A stretch of DNA of 15,733 nucleotides from an uncultured bacterium. Lineage in GTDB: Bacteria; Bacillota; Clostridia; Christensenellales; HGM11417. Shown here piece by piece: positions 6,459 through 14,515 of the stretch (its first letter is position 1; each line of letters begins with the position of its first letter). The stretch covers positions 1-15,733 of the forward strand of contig CAJMQN010000016.1 of NCBI GenBank assembly GCA_905215695.1, in the 5' to 3' direction. Made by a program: the position numbers and the translations under genes. The notes below the pieces were generated by a model. It was not told the origin of the DNA, made no database searches, and saw nothing but the letters and a program-made list of their open reading frames with translations.

Positions 6459-8405
6459 ATGAAACAGAACGTAAGAATCGCGTTCCTCGGAGGCGTCGGC
6501 GAGATCGGCAAGAACATGACCGTGATCGAGTGCGGCAACGACATGATTGTCATCGACGCGGGGATCTGTTTCCCCAACGTGGAGATGCCCGGCATCGACC
6601 TCGTACTTCCCGACATCACCTACCTAAAGGAGAACGCGCACAAGATCCGGGGACTTATTCTGACCCACGGACACGAGGATCATATCGGCGGAGTGCCCTA
6701 TTTTCTGAAGGAAATCGACGCGCCCGTCTATGGGACCAAACTGACCCTCACGCTGACCGAAAACAAGATTCGGGAGCACAAATTGCAAAACGTCAAACTG
6801 AACTGCGTCAAGGAGGGTTCCTCCCTGCGTTTGGGGGTATTTTCGATCGAATTCATCAAGGTGAGCCACTCCATTTCGGGGAGCGTCGCGCTCGCGATCA
6901 CGACCCCCGCGGGAGTCATCTTCCACACGGGAGATTTCAAGATCGACTATACGCCGGTGGACGGCGACGTCATGGACTTAAAGCGCATCGCGGAGATCGG
7001 AAAGAGGGGGGTGACCCTTCTCATGTGCGACAGCACCAACGTGGAGCGGGACGGCTACACGATGAGCGAAAAGACGGTCGGGGACACCTTCGAGGAAATC
7101 TTCGCGGAGAACCCGGACAAGCGGCTCTTCATCGCGACCTTTGCCTCCAACGTGCACCGACTTCAGCAGATCTTCGACACGGCGAAAAAGTATAAGAGAA
7201 AGGTCGCGCTCTCGGGGCGGAGCATGCTCAACGTCGTGGACGCGGCAAAGAGAATCGGCGAACTTCACATCGACGACGGCATTCTTGTCGATATCGAGAA
7301 GATCGGAAAACTCTTCGACCGAGAACTCGTCATTCTCTGCACGGGCACGCAGGGCGAGCCGACGAGCGCGCTCACGCGGATTGCGGCGGGTCAGCTCAAC
7401 AAGGTGGAAGTGGGCGAAAACGACCTCATTATCCTCTCGTCCTCGGCGATTCCGGGCAACGAGAAGATGATTTACAATGTCATCAACCAGCTCTACAAGC
7501 GGGGCGCGCGGGTCATCTATCAGAGCCTTGAAAAGGTACACGTCTCCGGTCACGCCTGCAAAGAGGAACTCAAGCTCCTGCACACGCTCGTCAAGCCGAA
7601 GTTCTTCATTCCGGTGCACGGCGAGGACAGACACCTCATCATTCACAAGGAGCTCGCCATGAAACTCGGCATGCAGGAATCGAATATCCTGATTCCGAGT
7701 CTCGGCTGTCAGATTGAAGTCGGGCGCGCGCTCAAGCTCTGCGGCTGCGTTCCCTCGGGCACGCGGCTCGTGGACGGAAGCGGAATCGAGGACGCGGAGT
7801 CCGATGTCCTGCGCGACCGCAGAAGGCTTGCGGAGGACGGCGTCATCGTCGTATCCGCCGCCGTCGGAAGGGACGGAATGTTCTCGAAACCCGATGTGAT
7901 TTCAAAGGGACTCATGCTCGGGGAGATGAACTATACGCGGGAGCTCAAGCGCATCGCGACCGAGAATCTCAAGAAGTATGACCTCAAGGACGGCGCGGAG
8001 CGCGCCGAGTGCGCAAAGACCATCATGCGGGACATGAAGAACTATCTCTTCAAAAAGACCCGCTCCAGCCCGATGATCATTCCCGTCATCAAGATGGCGG
8101 AATGGGACGACCGTCCGGACGATTTCGAGCTCGAGGATTCAGCGTTCCGCCCGCAGCAGTCGCAGGCGAAACGCAAGGGCGCAAAGCCCCGCAAAGCGGA
8201 GGAGGAACGTCCTTCCCGGGACTCCAAGGGAACGAGCCGCGCGCCCGTAAAGGCGCGGAACAGCGGACGCGGAAACCGTCCTGCCGCCCAGCAGAAAGCC
8301 GTGGTGATTCAGAGCGCGGAGACCCAGCGCACGGCGATTTTTCCGCAGTATCTCGGCAAGGAGAGCGAACTGCGCAAACAGTTTCGGAAAAACGAAAACG
8401 AATAG
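6459..8405 (+). CDS. rnj: Ribonuclease J
   Basis: This metallo-beta-lactamase/beta-CASP nuclease carries out mRNA decay and rRNA/tRNA maturation in Bacillota, with 5'-to-3' exo- and endonuclease activity. The zinc-binding motif HGHEDH is at residues 70-75 (H70, H72, D74, H75). Further ligands are H137 in VSHSISG, D159 in HTGDFK and H387 in IPVHGED. The beta-CASP signature stretch LSGRSM (251-256) and the HVSGHA loop (361-366) are present. The product is 648 residues, roughly 90 longer than the usual 555. The excess is a basic, low-complexity C-terminal tail from about residue 563, rich in K, R, S and A, ending in an LRKQFRKNENE helix. The start ATG follows TTGGAG at 11-base spacing. The stop TAG abuts the ATG of trmR, so the two are probably translationally coupled. 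Confidence 0.97.
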   Translation: MKQNVRIAFLGGVGEIGKNMTVIECGNDMIVIDAGICFPNVEMPGIDLVLPDITYLKENAHKIRGLILTHGHEDHIGGVPYFLKEIDAPVYGTKLTLTLTENKIREHKLQNVKLNCVKEGSSLRLGVFSIEFIKVSHSISGSVALAITTPAGVIFHTGDFKIDYTPVDGDVMDLKRIAEIGKRGVTLLMCDSTNVERDGYTMSEKTVGDTFEEIFAENPDKRLFIATFASNVHRLQQIFDTAKKYKRKVALSGRSMLNVVDAAKRIGELHIDDGILVDIEKIGKLFDRELVILCTGTQGEPTSALTRIAAGQLNKVEVGENDLIILSSSAIPGNEKMIYNVINQLYKRGARVIYQSLEKVHVSGHACKEELKLLHTLVKPKFFIPVHGEDRHLIIHKELAMKLGMQESNILIPSLGCQIEVGRALKLCGCVPSGTRLVDGSGIEDAESDVLRDRRRLAEDGVIVVSAAVGRDGMFSKPDVISKGLMLGEMNYTRELKRIATENLKKYDLKDGAERAECAKTIMRDMKNYLFKKTRSSPMIIPVIKMAEWDDRPDDFELEDSAFRPQQSQAKRKGAKPRKAEEERPSRDSKGTSRAPVKARNSGRGNRPAAQQKAVVIQSAETQRTAIFPQYLGKESELRKQFRKNENE

Positions 8406-8990
8406 ATGAAAGAGTGCTTTGACGAGGCGTTCCGCGCGGAATGCGAGCGCGTCGGTTATCCGATCGTGCGCCGCGACACCGAGGAACTCCTCGTTTCTCT
8501 ATTGCGAACATACCGTCCAAGCCGGATATTGGAAATCGGGACCTGCGTGGGATATTCCGCCTGCGCCATGCTCGCCGCGACGCCGGATTCCGCGCTTGTC
8601 ACCGTGGAGTCGGTCGAGGAGAAGTGGCGGGCGGCAAAGAAAAATTTTGCGCGTTTCGGCTTTTCGGAGCGTGTGCTCGCGATATGGGGGGACTGCCGTG
8701 AGGTCGTGCCCGCATTGGACAGAGAATTCGATTTTGTCTTTTTGGACGGACCCAAGGGGCAATACCTCGCGCTGTACCCGTACATAAAGGATTTGCTCGC
8801 GCCGGGCGGCGTGCTCGTCGCGGACAACACGGATTTTCACGGTATCGCGGGCGCGGAAAACGTGCCCCGCCGAGACCGCACCGTGCGCAAAAATCTGCGG
8901 GAATTTCTCGCCGTGCTCCGGGAAGACCCCGATTTTTCGTCCGAATTTTCGGAGGTCGGGGACGGCGTCGCGGTGGGTGTCAAGAAATAA
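8406..8990 (+). CDS. trmR: tRNA 5-hydroxyuridine (U34) methyltransferase, TrmR-like
   Basis: This 194-residue class I SAM-dependent O-methyltransferase belongs to the small metal-dependent family. Motif I for SAM is EIGTCVGYS (residues 43-51), and acidic E68 is placed to bind the ribose. The metal ligands of this family are visible as D114 (FLDGPKG), D140 and N141 (LVADN). In B. subtilis the same type of gene, trmR (yrrM), sits directly before peptidase-U32 genes and methylates 5-hydroxyuridine at tRNA position 34 to 5-methoxyuridine. Here too a U32 gene follows after 16 bases, which is why I prefer TrmR over a catechol- or caffeoyl-CoA-type O-methyltransferase. The ATG directly follows the RNase J stop, and no clear Shine-Dalgarno sequence is seen, so translation probably depends on coupling. 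Confidence 0.82.
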   Translation: MKECFDEAFRAECERVGYPIVRRDTEELLVSLLRTYRPSRILEIGTCVGYSACAMLAATPDSALVTVESVEEKWRAAKKNFARFGFSERVLAIWGDCREVVPALDREFDFVFLDGPKGQYLALYPYIKDLLAPGGVLVADNTDFHGIAGAENVPRRDRTVRKNLREFLAVLREDPDFSSEFSEVGDGVAVGVKK

Positions 8991-9006
8991 CGGACAGGGA
9001 GGAACC

Positions 9007-10197
9007 ATGGCGGAACTGCTTGCCCCCGCGGGGGACATGCTGAAACTGAAAACGGCGGCGCACTTCGGCGCGGACGCGGTGTACTTCGGGGGCGCGGCGT
9101 TTTCTCTGCGCGCGTTTGCGGGCAACTTTGACGAGAAGGAAATGCCGAAAGCCTTTGATTACCTGCATGAGCGGAGCAAAAAGGGGTATGTCACCGCTAA
9201 TATTTTCCCCCGCAACGCGGACTTTCCCGCGCTCGGGGAATATCTGAAATTTCTCGAGGGGCGTGCGGACGGGGTCATCGTGACCGACCCGGGTCTTGTG
9301 GATTTTGTCAAAAAGACCGCGCCGAACCTTCCGATTCATCTCTCCACGCAGGCGAATACGCTGAACAAGTACGCGGCGAAATTTTGGGCGGAACAGGGCG
9401 TTTCGCGCATCGTACTCGCGCGGGAGCTGACGCTCGCGGAGATTGCGGAGATTCGGGACGCAATTCCGTCCGAATGCGAGCTTGAAGCGTTTGTGCACGG
9501 AGCGATGTGCATCAGTTACAGCGGCAGATGTCTGTTGTCCAATTATCTGCACGGCAGGGACGCGAACCGCGGGGAATGCGTGCAGGCGTGCCGTTGGGAG
9601 TACGCGATTTTAAGGGAGGCAAAACGTCCCGACGAGCCGCTCACGCTCGAAGAGGACTCTCGTGGAAGCTATGTTCTCAACAGCAAGGATTTAAAGCTCG
9701 TGCATTACCTCTCCGAACTCGAGAGGGCGGGCGTAAGCTCCTTCAAAATCGAGGGGCGCATGAAGACGGAGTACTATGTGGGCACGGTTGTCAACGCCTA
9801 CCGCAGGGTCATGGACGGCAGAATGACTCCCGAAGAGGCGGACGAGGAGCTTGACAAGACGGGACACAGGGCTTTTACGACGGCGTACGCGCTCAGAAAA
9901 AACGAGGATACGCAGTGTTTGGAAACTTCGAAACCGGAACAGACCTGCGACTATGCCGCTTTGGTACTCGGAAAGTGCGAAAACGGGGTGTGGATTCAGC
10001 AGAGAAACCGATTTTTTGCGGGCGATGTGTTAGAGGTGGTATCGAGCGGGCACGAGCACGGAAAAGCCGTGCGCGCACAAATCTTCGACGAAGAGGGCAA
10101 TCGGGTGGAGGACGCGAAACTCGTCTGTCAGTGTTTGCGATTGGTCACCGATTTGGAACTATCCGAAATGGATATGCTGCGAAAGCCAAAGCGCTGA
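9007..10197 (+). CDS. trhP: Peptidase U32 family tRNA U34 hydroxylation protein, TrhP-like
   Basis: This 396-residue protein begins with the family-typical MAELLAPAGD. It carries the U32 signature with E160, F162, G165, C168, G173, C175 and S178. C168 and C175 together with C191 and C195 (ECVQAC) form the four-cysteine set thought to hold an iron-sulfur cluster. U32 proteins of the TrhP group (YegQ in E. coli; YrrN and YrrO in B. subtilis) introduce the hydroxyl of 5-hydroxyuridine at U34 of tRNAs, with prephenate metabolism needed. The neighbouring methyltransferase would then complete 5-methoxyuridine. Only one U32 gene is present, as in E. coli, against two in B. subtilis. I chose ATG 9007 because AGGGAGG precedes it and homologues start there; an upstream GTG at 8977 would overlap trmR. 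The C-terminal beta-rich part (from about 310) is complete. Confidence 0.85.
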   Translation: MAELLAPAGDMLKLKTAAHFGADAVYFGGAAFSLRAFAGNFDEKEMPKAFDYLHERSKKGYVTANIFPRNADFPALGEYLKFLEGRADGVIVTDPGLVDFVKKTAPNLPIHLSTQANTLNKYAAKFWAEQGVSRIVLARELTLAEIAEIRDAIPSECELEAFVHGAMCISYSGRCLLSNYLHGRDANRGECVQACRWEYAILREAKRPDEPLTLEEDSRGSYVLNSKDLKLVHYLSELERAGVSSFKIEGRMKTEYYVGTVVNAYRRVMDGRMTPEEADEELDKTGHRAFTTAYALRKNEDTQCLETSKPEQTCDYAALVLGKCENGVWIQQRNRFFAGDVLEVVSSGHEHGKAVRAQIFDEEGNRVEDAKLVCQCLRLVTDLELSEMDMLRKPKR

Positions 10198-10245
10198 TTC
10201 AAAAATTGCGCTTTTTCGGTCAAAGAGATTGTAACAGGAGAAAAT

Positions 10246-11313
10246 ATGAGAATCGAGTAAATTGACGAAAATTTTCGCGCGGCGGAGACCGTCGCGGAAG
10301 GGCAGAAGTTTTATTGTGCGCACGAGAAACCGTTTCGGTTGTACGGCGCGTTTTGGGACGAAGGGGCAGAACAGTATCTGCGCATGCCCGCAGGCGTTGC
10401 GGCAATGGTGAGTCCCGAGGTTGCGCTGCTGAACGGCTGTACGGCGGGCGCGCGGGTGCGGTTTTCGACGGACTCCCGCAAATTTTTCCTTCGCGCAAAA
10501 CTTGGAATCTACGGAAATCTTCCGCATATGCCGATGTCGGGTTCGAGGGGATTCGTACTCAACGAGTTGCGGAAGGGCAGGGAGCATTGGATTGCTTCGC
10601 TGATGCCGCAGCAACCCGAGGCGCGTGAATTTGAAGGCGTTGCGGAGCTTGCGGGCGGCAGAATGCGGGACTATGTACTCTATCTTCCACTCTATGAAAT
10701 GGTGTTCGGTCTCGAACTCGGTTTCGAGGAGGGCGCTCGTATCGCTTCGGGCGGAAACTATCGGGAAGAACTTCCCATTCTCTATTACGGTTCTTCCATT
10801 ACGCAGGGAGGGTGCTCCAGCCGTCCCGACACCTCCTATCAGGCAATCATCGCAAAACGCACGGGATTCGACTACATCAATCTCGGATTCAGCGGAAACG
10901 CGAAGGGCGAAAGAGCGATTGCGGAATATCTTGCGGCAACTCCCTGCCTTGCTTTTGTCTATGATTACGACTACAACTCGCCGAATGCGGATGAATACGA
11001 ACGAACGCATTACGCGCTCTATGAAATCTTCCGCAAAATGCAGCCGAAAACGCCGATATTATTGGTGAGCCGCCCCAACCCCGAGCGGAATCCCGAACGC
11101 GCGCGAAGAAAGGAAATTATCGAAAGAACCTTTGCGCGCGCGAAGGAGGAGGGGGACAAAAATATCGACTATCTTGACGGTTATTTGCTGTTCGGCAATC
11201 GGGACAGAGATCTCTGTACGGTGGACGGAACGCATCCTACCGACCTCGGGTTTTACCGTATGGCGGACAAAATCGGCGCGCGGCTTGTCAAGCTTTTAAA
11301 AGACCGAGAATAA
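10246..11313 (+). pseudogene. SGNH/GDSL-family hydrolase interrupted by TAA at codon 5
   Basis: A well-placed start (AGGAG, 5 bases, ATG at 10246) opens MRIE, then TAA (10258-10260). The same frame then stays open to 11313 and its first residues after the stop, IDENFRAAE, still read like protein. Counting from the ATG, an N-terminal beta domain of the GxDLY type (about 1-165) precedes a lipase-type SGNH domain. That domain has nucleophile block GSSITQGG (G182, S183, S184), GFSGN, an N-containing DYDYNSP block and the C-terminal DGTHPTD with catalytic Asp and His. All catalytic blocks are intact, so decay, if real, is recent. No ATG or GTG occurs in frame before the GxDLY domain; the first alternative is TTG at 10339 with no clear ribosome site, giving 324 residues. 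Readthrough, reinitiation at ATT 10261, or a base-call error are alternatives. It lies 48 bases after trhP. The substrate is unknown (esterase or carbohydrate acetyl-esterase likely). Confidence 0.8.
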
Positions 11314-11318
11314 AAAAA

Positions 11319-11347
11319 TCCCCGGACATTTTGTCCGGGGACTTTTT
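11319..11347. terminator. Bidirectional intrinsic terminator between the hydrolase and groEL
   Basis: A perfect 10-bp stem (11319-11328 with 11332-11341, TCCCCGGACA arms, TTT loop) is followed on the plus strand by T5 (11343-11347). On the minus strand the A7 run at 11312-11318 supplies the U-tract. It serves both convergent transcripts. Confidence 0.93.
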
Positions 11348-11361
11348 AGATTTTCGGGTTC

Positions 11362-12993
11362 TTAATACATGCCGCCCATTCCGCCGGCGCCGCCCGCAGG
11401 CATGGGGGGCTCTTTGGCGGGGATGTCGGTGACGACGGACTCGGTGGTCAGCAGGGTTGCCGCAACCGAAGCCGCATTCGTGAGCGCGCTCTTCGTGACC
11501 TTGGTCGGATCGACGATGCCCGCTTCGAACATATCGACGTACTTGTTATTGAGCGCGTCGTAGCCGAAGTTCCGGGACTTCTTGGATGCAATCGCGTTGA
11601 CGATGACGCTTCCGTCCACGCCCGCGTTCGCCGCAATCTGACGAAGAGGCGCTTCAAGCGCGCGCAGAATAATTTCCGCACCCGTCTTCTCGTCCCCGGC
11701 AAGCGTCTTGATGAGCGCCTTGACGGAGGGGATAGCGGAGAGCAGCGCAACGCCGCCGCCGGGAACCATGCCCTCTTCGACGGAAGCGCGGGTCGCGTTC
11801 AAAGCGTCCTCGATGCGCAGTTTCTTTTCCTTCATCTCGACCTCGGTCGCCGCGCCGACATTGATGACCGCAACGCCGCCCGCGAGCTTCGCGAGACGCT
11901 CCTGCAGTTTCTCTCTGTCATAATCCGAAGTGGTCTCGGCAATCTGCGCCTTGATGGACTTGATTCTCGCGGCAATATCCTCGGACTTACCCGCACCCTC
12001 GACGATTGTGGTGTTGTCCTTGTCAACCTTGATCTGTTTCGCTCTGCCGAGCATGTCCATGGTGACGTCCTTGAGCTCGATGCCCACGTCGCTGGAAATG
12101 ACGGTTCCGCCCGTCAGAATGGCGATATCTTCGAGCATTGCCTTTCTGCGGTCGCCGAATCCGGGCGCCTTGACCGCAACGCAGTTAAAGGTGCCGCGCA
12201 GTTTGTTGACAATGAGGGTAGAGAGCGCCTCGCCCTCGACGTCCTCGGCGATAATCATGAGTTTCTGTCCCGCCTGCACAATCTGCTCGAGCAGGGGGAG
12301 AATCTCCTGAATGGAAGAAATTTTCTTGTCGGTGATGAGGATTGCGGGATTGTCGTACTCGCAGATCATCTTGTCGGTGTTGGTGACCATGTACGCGGAA
12401 GCGTAACCGCGGTCAAACTGCATGCCCTCGACGATATTGAGCTCGGTCTTCATGGTCTTGGACTCTTCAACGGTGATAACGCCGTCCTTTCCGACCTTCT
12501 CCATCGCCTCGGCAATCAGCTCGCCCACGCTTTCGTCGCCGGCGGAAACCGACGCAACCTGCGCGATGTCCTGCTTGGTGTTGACGGTGTGCGAAATTTC
12601 CGCAAGGGTCTGACAGGTCGTATCCACAGCCTTCGCGATACCCTTTTTCAGAACCATCGGGTTCGCGCCCGCGGCAAGGTTCTTGAGTCCTTCCTTGATG
12701 ATGCTCTGCGCGAGCAGAACCGCGGTGGTGGTGCCGTCGCCCGCGACGTCGTTTGTCTTTGTGGAAACCTCTTTGACAATCTGCGCGCCCATGTTCTCGA
12801 AGGGATCCTCGAGTTCGATTTCCTTCGCGATGGTCACGCCGTCGTTGGTGATGAGGGGGGTGCCGAACTTCTTATCGAGAACGACGTTGCGTCCCTTGGG
12901 TCCGAGCGTAATCTTTACGGTATTGGCAAGCGTATCGACGCCCGCTTCGAGAGCCTTTCTTGCTTCTTCTCCGTGCTTAATCTGTTTCGCCAT
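11362..12993 (-). CDS. groEL: 60 kDa chaperonin GroEL
   Basis: This 543-residue chaperonin subunit forms the double-ring folding chamber in the cytoplasm with GroES. It has the normal family length. The start MAKQIKHGEEARKALEAGVD, the nucleotide-binding GDGTTTAVLL (residues 85-94, with D86 the expected catalytic aspartate) and the conserved GPKGRNV (31-37) are all present. The C-terminus is a short Gly-Met-rich tail ending GGMGGMY, as in many Bacillota. The ATG is preceded by AAGGAG. It lies 24 bases downstream of groES, and no promoter is visible in between, so expression should follow the CIRCE-controlled promoter. No oddities were seen. Confidence 0.99.
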   Translation of the reverse strand: MAKQIKHGEEARKALEAGVDTLANTVKITLGPKGRNVVLDKKFGTPLITNDGVTIAKEIELEDPFENMGAQIVKEVSTKTNDVAGDGTTTAVLLAQSIIKEGLKNLAAGANPMVLKKGIAKAVDTTCQTLAEISHTVNTKQDIAQVASVSAGDESVGELIAEAMEKVGKDGVITVEESKTMKTELNIVEGMQFDRGYASAYMVTNTDKMICEYDNPAILITDKKISSIQEILPLLEQIVQAGQKLMIIAEDVEGEALSTLIVNKLRGTFNCVAVKAPGFGDRRKAMLEDIAILTGGTVISSDVGIELKDVTMDMLGRAKQIKVDKDNTTIVEGAGKSEDIAARIKSIKAQIAETTSDYDREKLQERLAKLAGGVAVINVGAATEVEMKEKKLRIEDALNATRASVEEGMVPGGGVALLSAIPSVKALIKTLAGDEKTGAEIILRALEAPLRQIAANAGVDGSVIVNAIASKKSRNFGYDALNNKYVDMFEAGIVDPTKVTKSALTNAASVAATLLTTESVVTDIPAKEPPMPAGGAGGMGGMY

Positions 12994-13017
12994 GATTGCA
13001 GTCTCCTTCTAAAATGA

Positions 13018-13302
13018 TTATTCGATTACCGCGAGAATATCGCTCTGGCGGATAATAATAACGTCCTTGCCGTCGAGTTTGAACTCGCTGCCGGCGTACT
13101 TGGAGTAGAGGATCTTGTCGCCGACCTTGACCTGCATGGTCACTTCTTTTCCGTCGATGACGCCGCCGGGTCCGACAGCGATGACTTCAGCCATCTGCTG
13201 TTTTTCCTGCGCCGCGGTGGGCAGGACGATACCGCTCTTGGTTTTCTCGTCGCTCTCGGTGGGAGTCACGACCACTTTGTCGAATAAAGGTGTGATTTTC
13301 AT
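13018..13302 (-). CDS. groES: 10 kDa co-chaperonin GroES
   Basis: This 94-residue lid protein of the GroEL chamber forms heptameric caps. It has the conserved MKITPLFDKVVV start, a mobile loop at about residues 16-34 (ESDEKTKSGIVLPTAAQEK) that docks on GroEL, the VGPGG turn, and VGDKILYSKYAGSE near the C-terminus. I chose ATG 13300-13302 because AAGGAG precedes it at 8 bases and the family begins there. A 13-residue upstream in-frame extension (from 13341) has no family support and would start next to the CIRCE element. It is the first gene of groES-groEL. Confidence 0.98.
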   Translation of the reverse strand: MKITPLFDKVVVTPTESDEKTKSGIVLPTAAQEKQQMAEVIAVGPGGVIDGKEVTMQVKVGDKILYSKYAGSEFKLDGKDVIIIRQSDILAVIE

Positions 13303-13345
13303 AATGCTTCTCCTTCCATTCTTATATTTTTCTCGATTCAAAGGT

Positions 13346-13372
13346 TTAGCACTCGCAAGTCGTGAGTGCTAA
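13346..13372 (-). promoter_or_regulatory. CIRCE operator (HrcA binding site)
   Basis: A perfect TTAGCACTC-N9-GAGTGCTAA inverted repeat lies between the groES -10 box and its start codon. This is the canonical site of the heat-shock repressor HrcA, which itself is not in the window. It implies that the groES-groEL unit is induced on heat or protein-folding stress. Confidence 0.98.
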
Positions 13373-13375
13373 TAT

Positions 13376-13403
13376 ATTATATAACATTAAATCAAAAATT
13401 CAA
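13376..13403 (-). promoter_or_regulatory. groES-groEL promoter
   Basis: On the minus strand TTGAAT (13398-13403) and a perfect TATAAT (13376-13381) are separated by 16 bases. The start of transcription should fall at the edge of the CIRCE element, the standard arrangement for HrcA repression. Confidence 0.85.
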
Positions 13404-13452
13404 ACGGTTTTGACGCAGATTTTTTAAAAATTTTTACACAATCTCCCTGCGC

Positions 13453-13481
13453 GTGACTTTTGCGGGGAAATATGCTAAAAT
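13453..13481 (+). promoter_or_regulatory. Promoter of the dCMP deaminase operon
   Basis: GTGACT (13453-13458) and TAAAAT (13476-13481) are separated by 17 bases, with TG one base before the -10 (TGCTAAAAT). It diverges from the groES promoter across an A/T-rich spacer (about 13404-13440) that holds no gene. Confidence 0.7.
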
Positions 13482-13509
13482 AGAGCAAAACGGAAGGGAG
13501 TAAAAAACG

Positions 13510-13965
13510 GTGGATAAGTGGGATAAGCGTTTTGCGGAAATGGCGCGTCTCGTCGCGACTTGGTCCTCCTGTTTTCAGGAGAACCGGCACGTGGGCGCGG
13601 TGATTGTGCGGGAGAAGAGAATTTTGACAACGGGCTACAACGGCGCGCCCTCGGGCGTATCGAGCTGTGCGGAGCGGGGGGAATGCCTGCGCCGCAAACT
13701 CAACGTGCCGTCGGGCACCAAGCAGGAACTGTGCTACGCGGTGCACGCGGAGCAGAACGCAATCATTCAGGCGGCGCGGCAGGGTATCAACATCTCGGGC
13801 GCGACGCTGTACTGCACGCATCAGCCCTGCGTGATTTGCGCGAAGATGATTATCAATGCGGACATTCGGCGCGTGGTGTTTGAAAACGGATACCCCGACG
13901 ATTTTTCGGTTCGTCTCTTCCGGGAGGCGGGCATCGAAGTGGAACAGATAAAGGAATCAATTTAG
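13510..13965 (+). CDS. comEB: dCMP deaminase (ComEB-like)
   Basis: This 151-residue zinc enzyme deaminates dCMP to dUMP, feeding thymidylate synthesis. The zinc and catalytic residues are H79 and E81 (HAEQNAI) and C107 and C110 (PCVICAK). The GYNGAPSG loop (42-49), the SSC..RGECLR insertion and the length separate it from cytidine deaminase and tRNA adenosine deaminase. The likely start is GTG at 13510 after GGAAGGGAG; no in-frame ATG fits before residue 11, and the N-terminal WDKRFAEMARLVATWS matches the family. It is followed by the cyclophilin gene after 15 bases. In Bacillus this type of protein is named ComEB because its gene lies in the comE operon; no competence genes are visible here. 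Confidence 0.93.
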   Translation: MDKWDKRFAEMARLVATWSSCFQENRHVGAVIVREKRILTTGYNGAPSGVSSCAERGECLRRKLNVPSGTKQELCYAVHAEQNAIIQAARQGINISGATLYCTHQPCVICAKMIINADIRRVVFENGYPDDFSVRLFREAGIEVEQIKESI

Positions 13966-13980
13966 CAAGGAGTGCATATT

Positions 13981-14499
13981 ATGAAGAATCCAAAAGTGAC
14001 GATGACCATCGACGGCAAAGACAAGATTGAACTCGAGCTGTACCCTGAAACTGCCCCCGAGAGCGTGGCGAACTTCATTTCGCTCGTGAAGAAAGGATTT
14101 TACAACGGAAAGACCTTTCATCGGGTCATCGAAGGATTTATGATACAGGGCGGCTGTCCCAAAGGCAACGGGACGGGCGGACCGGGCTACAATATCAAGG
14201 GCGAATTTGCGGCGAACGGGGTCAAAAACGACCTCAAGCACACGCGCGGCACCCTTTCCATGGCGCGGAGCATGATGCCGAATTCGGCGGGAAGTCAGTT
14301 TTTCATCATGCACAAAGACGCTCCCCATCTCGACGGACAGTATGCCGCGTTCGGACGGGTGACGAGCGGAATAGAAACCGTTGACCGCATCGCCTCCGTC
14401 AAAACGGATTACAATGATAAACCCGCAACGCCCGTCGTCATGACCGAAGTGACGGTAGAAACCTTCGGGGAGGAATACGGCGAGCCCAAGCATTATTGA
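13981..14499 (+). CDS. Cyclophilin-type peptidyl-prolyl cis-trans isomerase
   Basis: This 172-residue cyclophilin speeds proline isomerisation during folding. It has no signal peptide or lipobox, so it is cytoplasmic. Active-site residues are visible: R48 in TFHRVI, F53 and Q56 in GFMIQGG, the SMARS strand (93-97), Q106 and F107-F108 in GSQFFI, and H116 in HLDG. The tryptophan that eukaryotic cyclophilins use to bind cyclosporin is replaced by H116, as in many bacterial forms, which predicts weak drug binding. I chose ATG 13981 because AAGGAG (13967-13972) precedes it; a GTG at 13972 lies inside that ribosome site. It sits between dCMP deaminase and the RND exporter with gaps of 15 and 16 bases, so it is probably in one operon. 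Confidence 0.95.
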   Translation: MKNPKVTMTIDGKDKIELELYPETAPESVANFISLVKKGFYNGKTFHRVIEGFMIQGGCPKGNGTGGPGYNIKGEFAANGVKNDLKHTRGTLSMARSMMPNSAGSQFFIMHKDAPHLDGQYAAFGRVTSGIETVDRIASVKTDYNDKPATPVVMTEVTVETFGEEYGEPKHY

Positions 14500-14515
14500 T
14501 TGTAGAGGGAGATTC

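Noticed and set aside
8977..9006. Upstream GTG start for trhP overlapping trmR
   Set aside because: U32 proteins begin MxELLAPAG, and the ATG at 9007 has AGGGAGG directly before it.
10159..11010. 283-residue open frame on the minus strand across the SGNH hydrolase
   Set aside because: Considered because the plus-strand gene is interrupted. The plus strand shows complete SGNH catalytic blocks, while the minus frame shows no domain and no start signals.
13303..13341. N-terminal extension of GroES by 13 residues
   Set aside because: The family starts at MKITPLFDK, and the ribosome site lies within the supposed extension.
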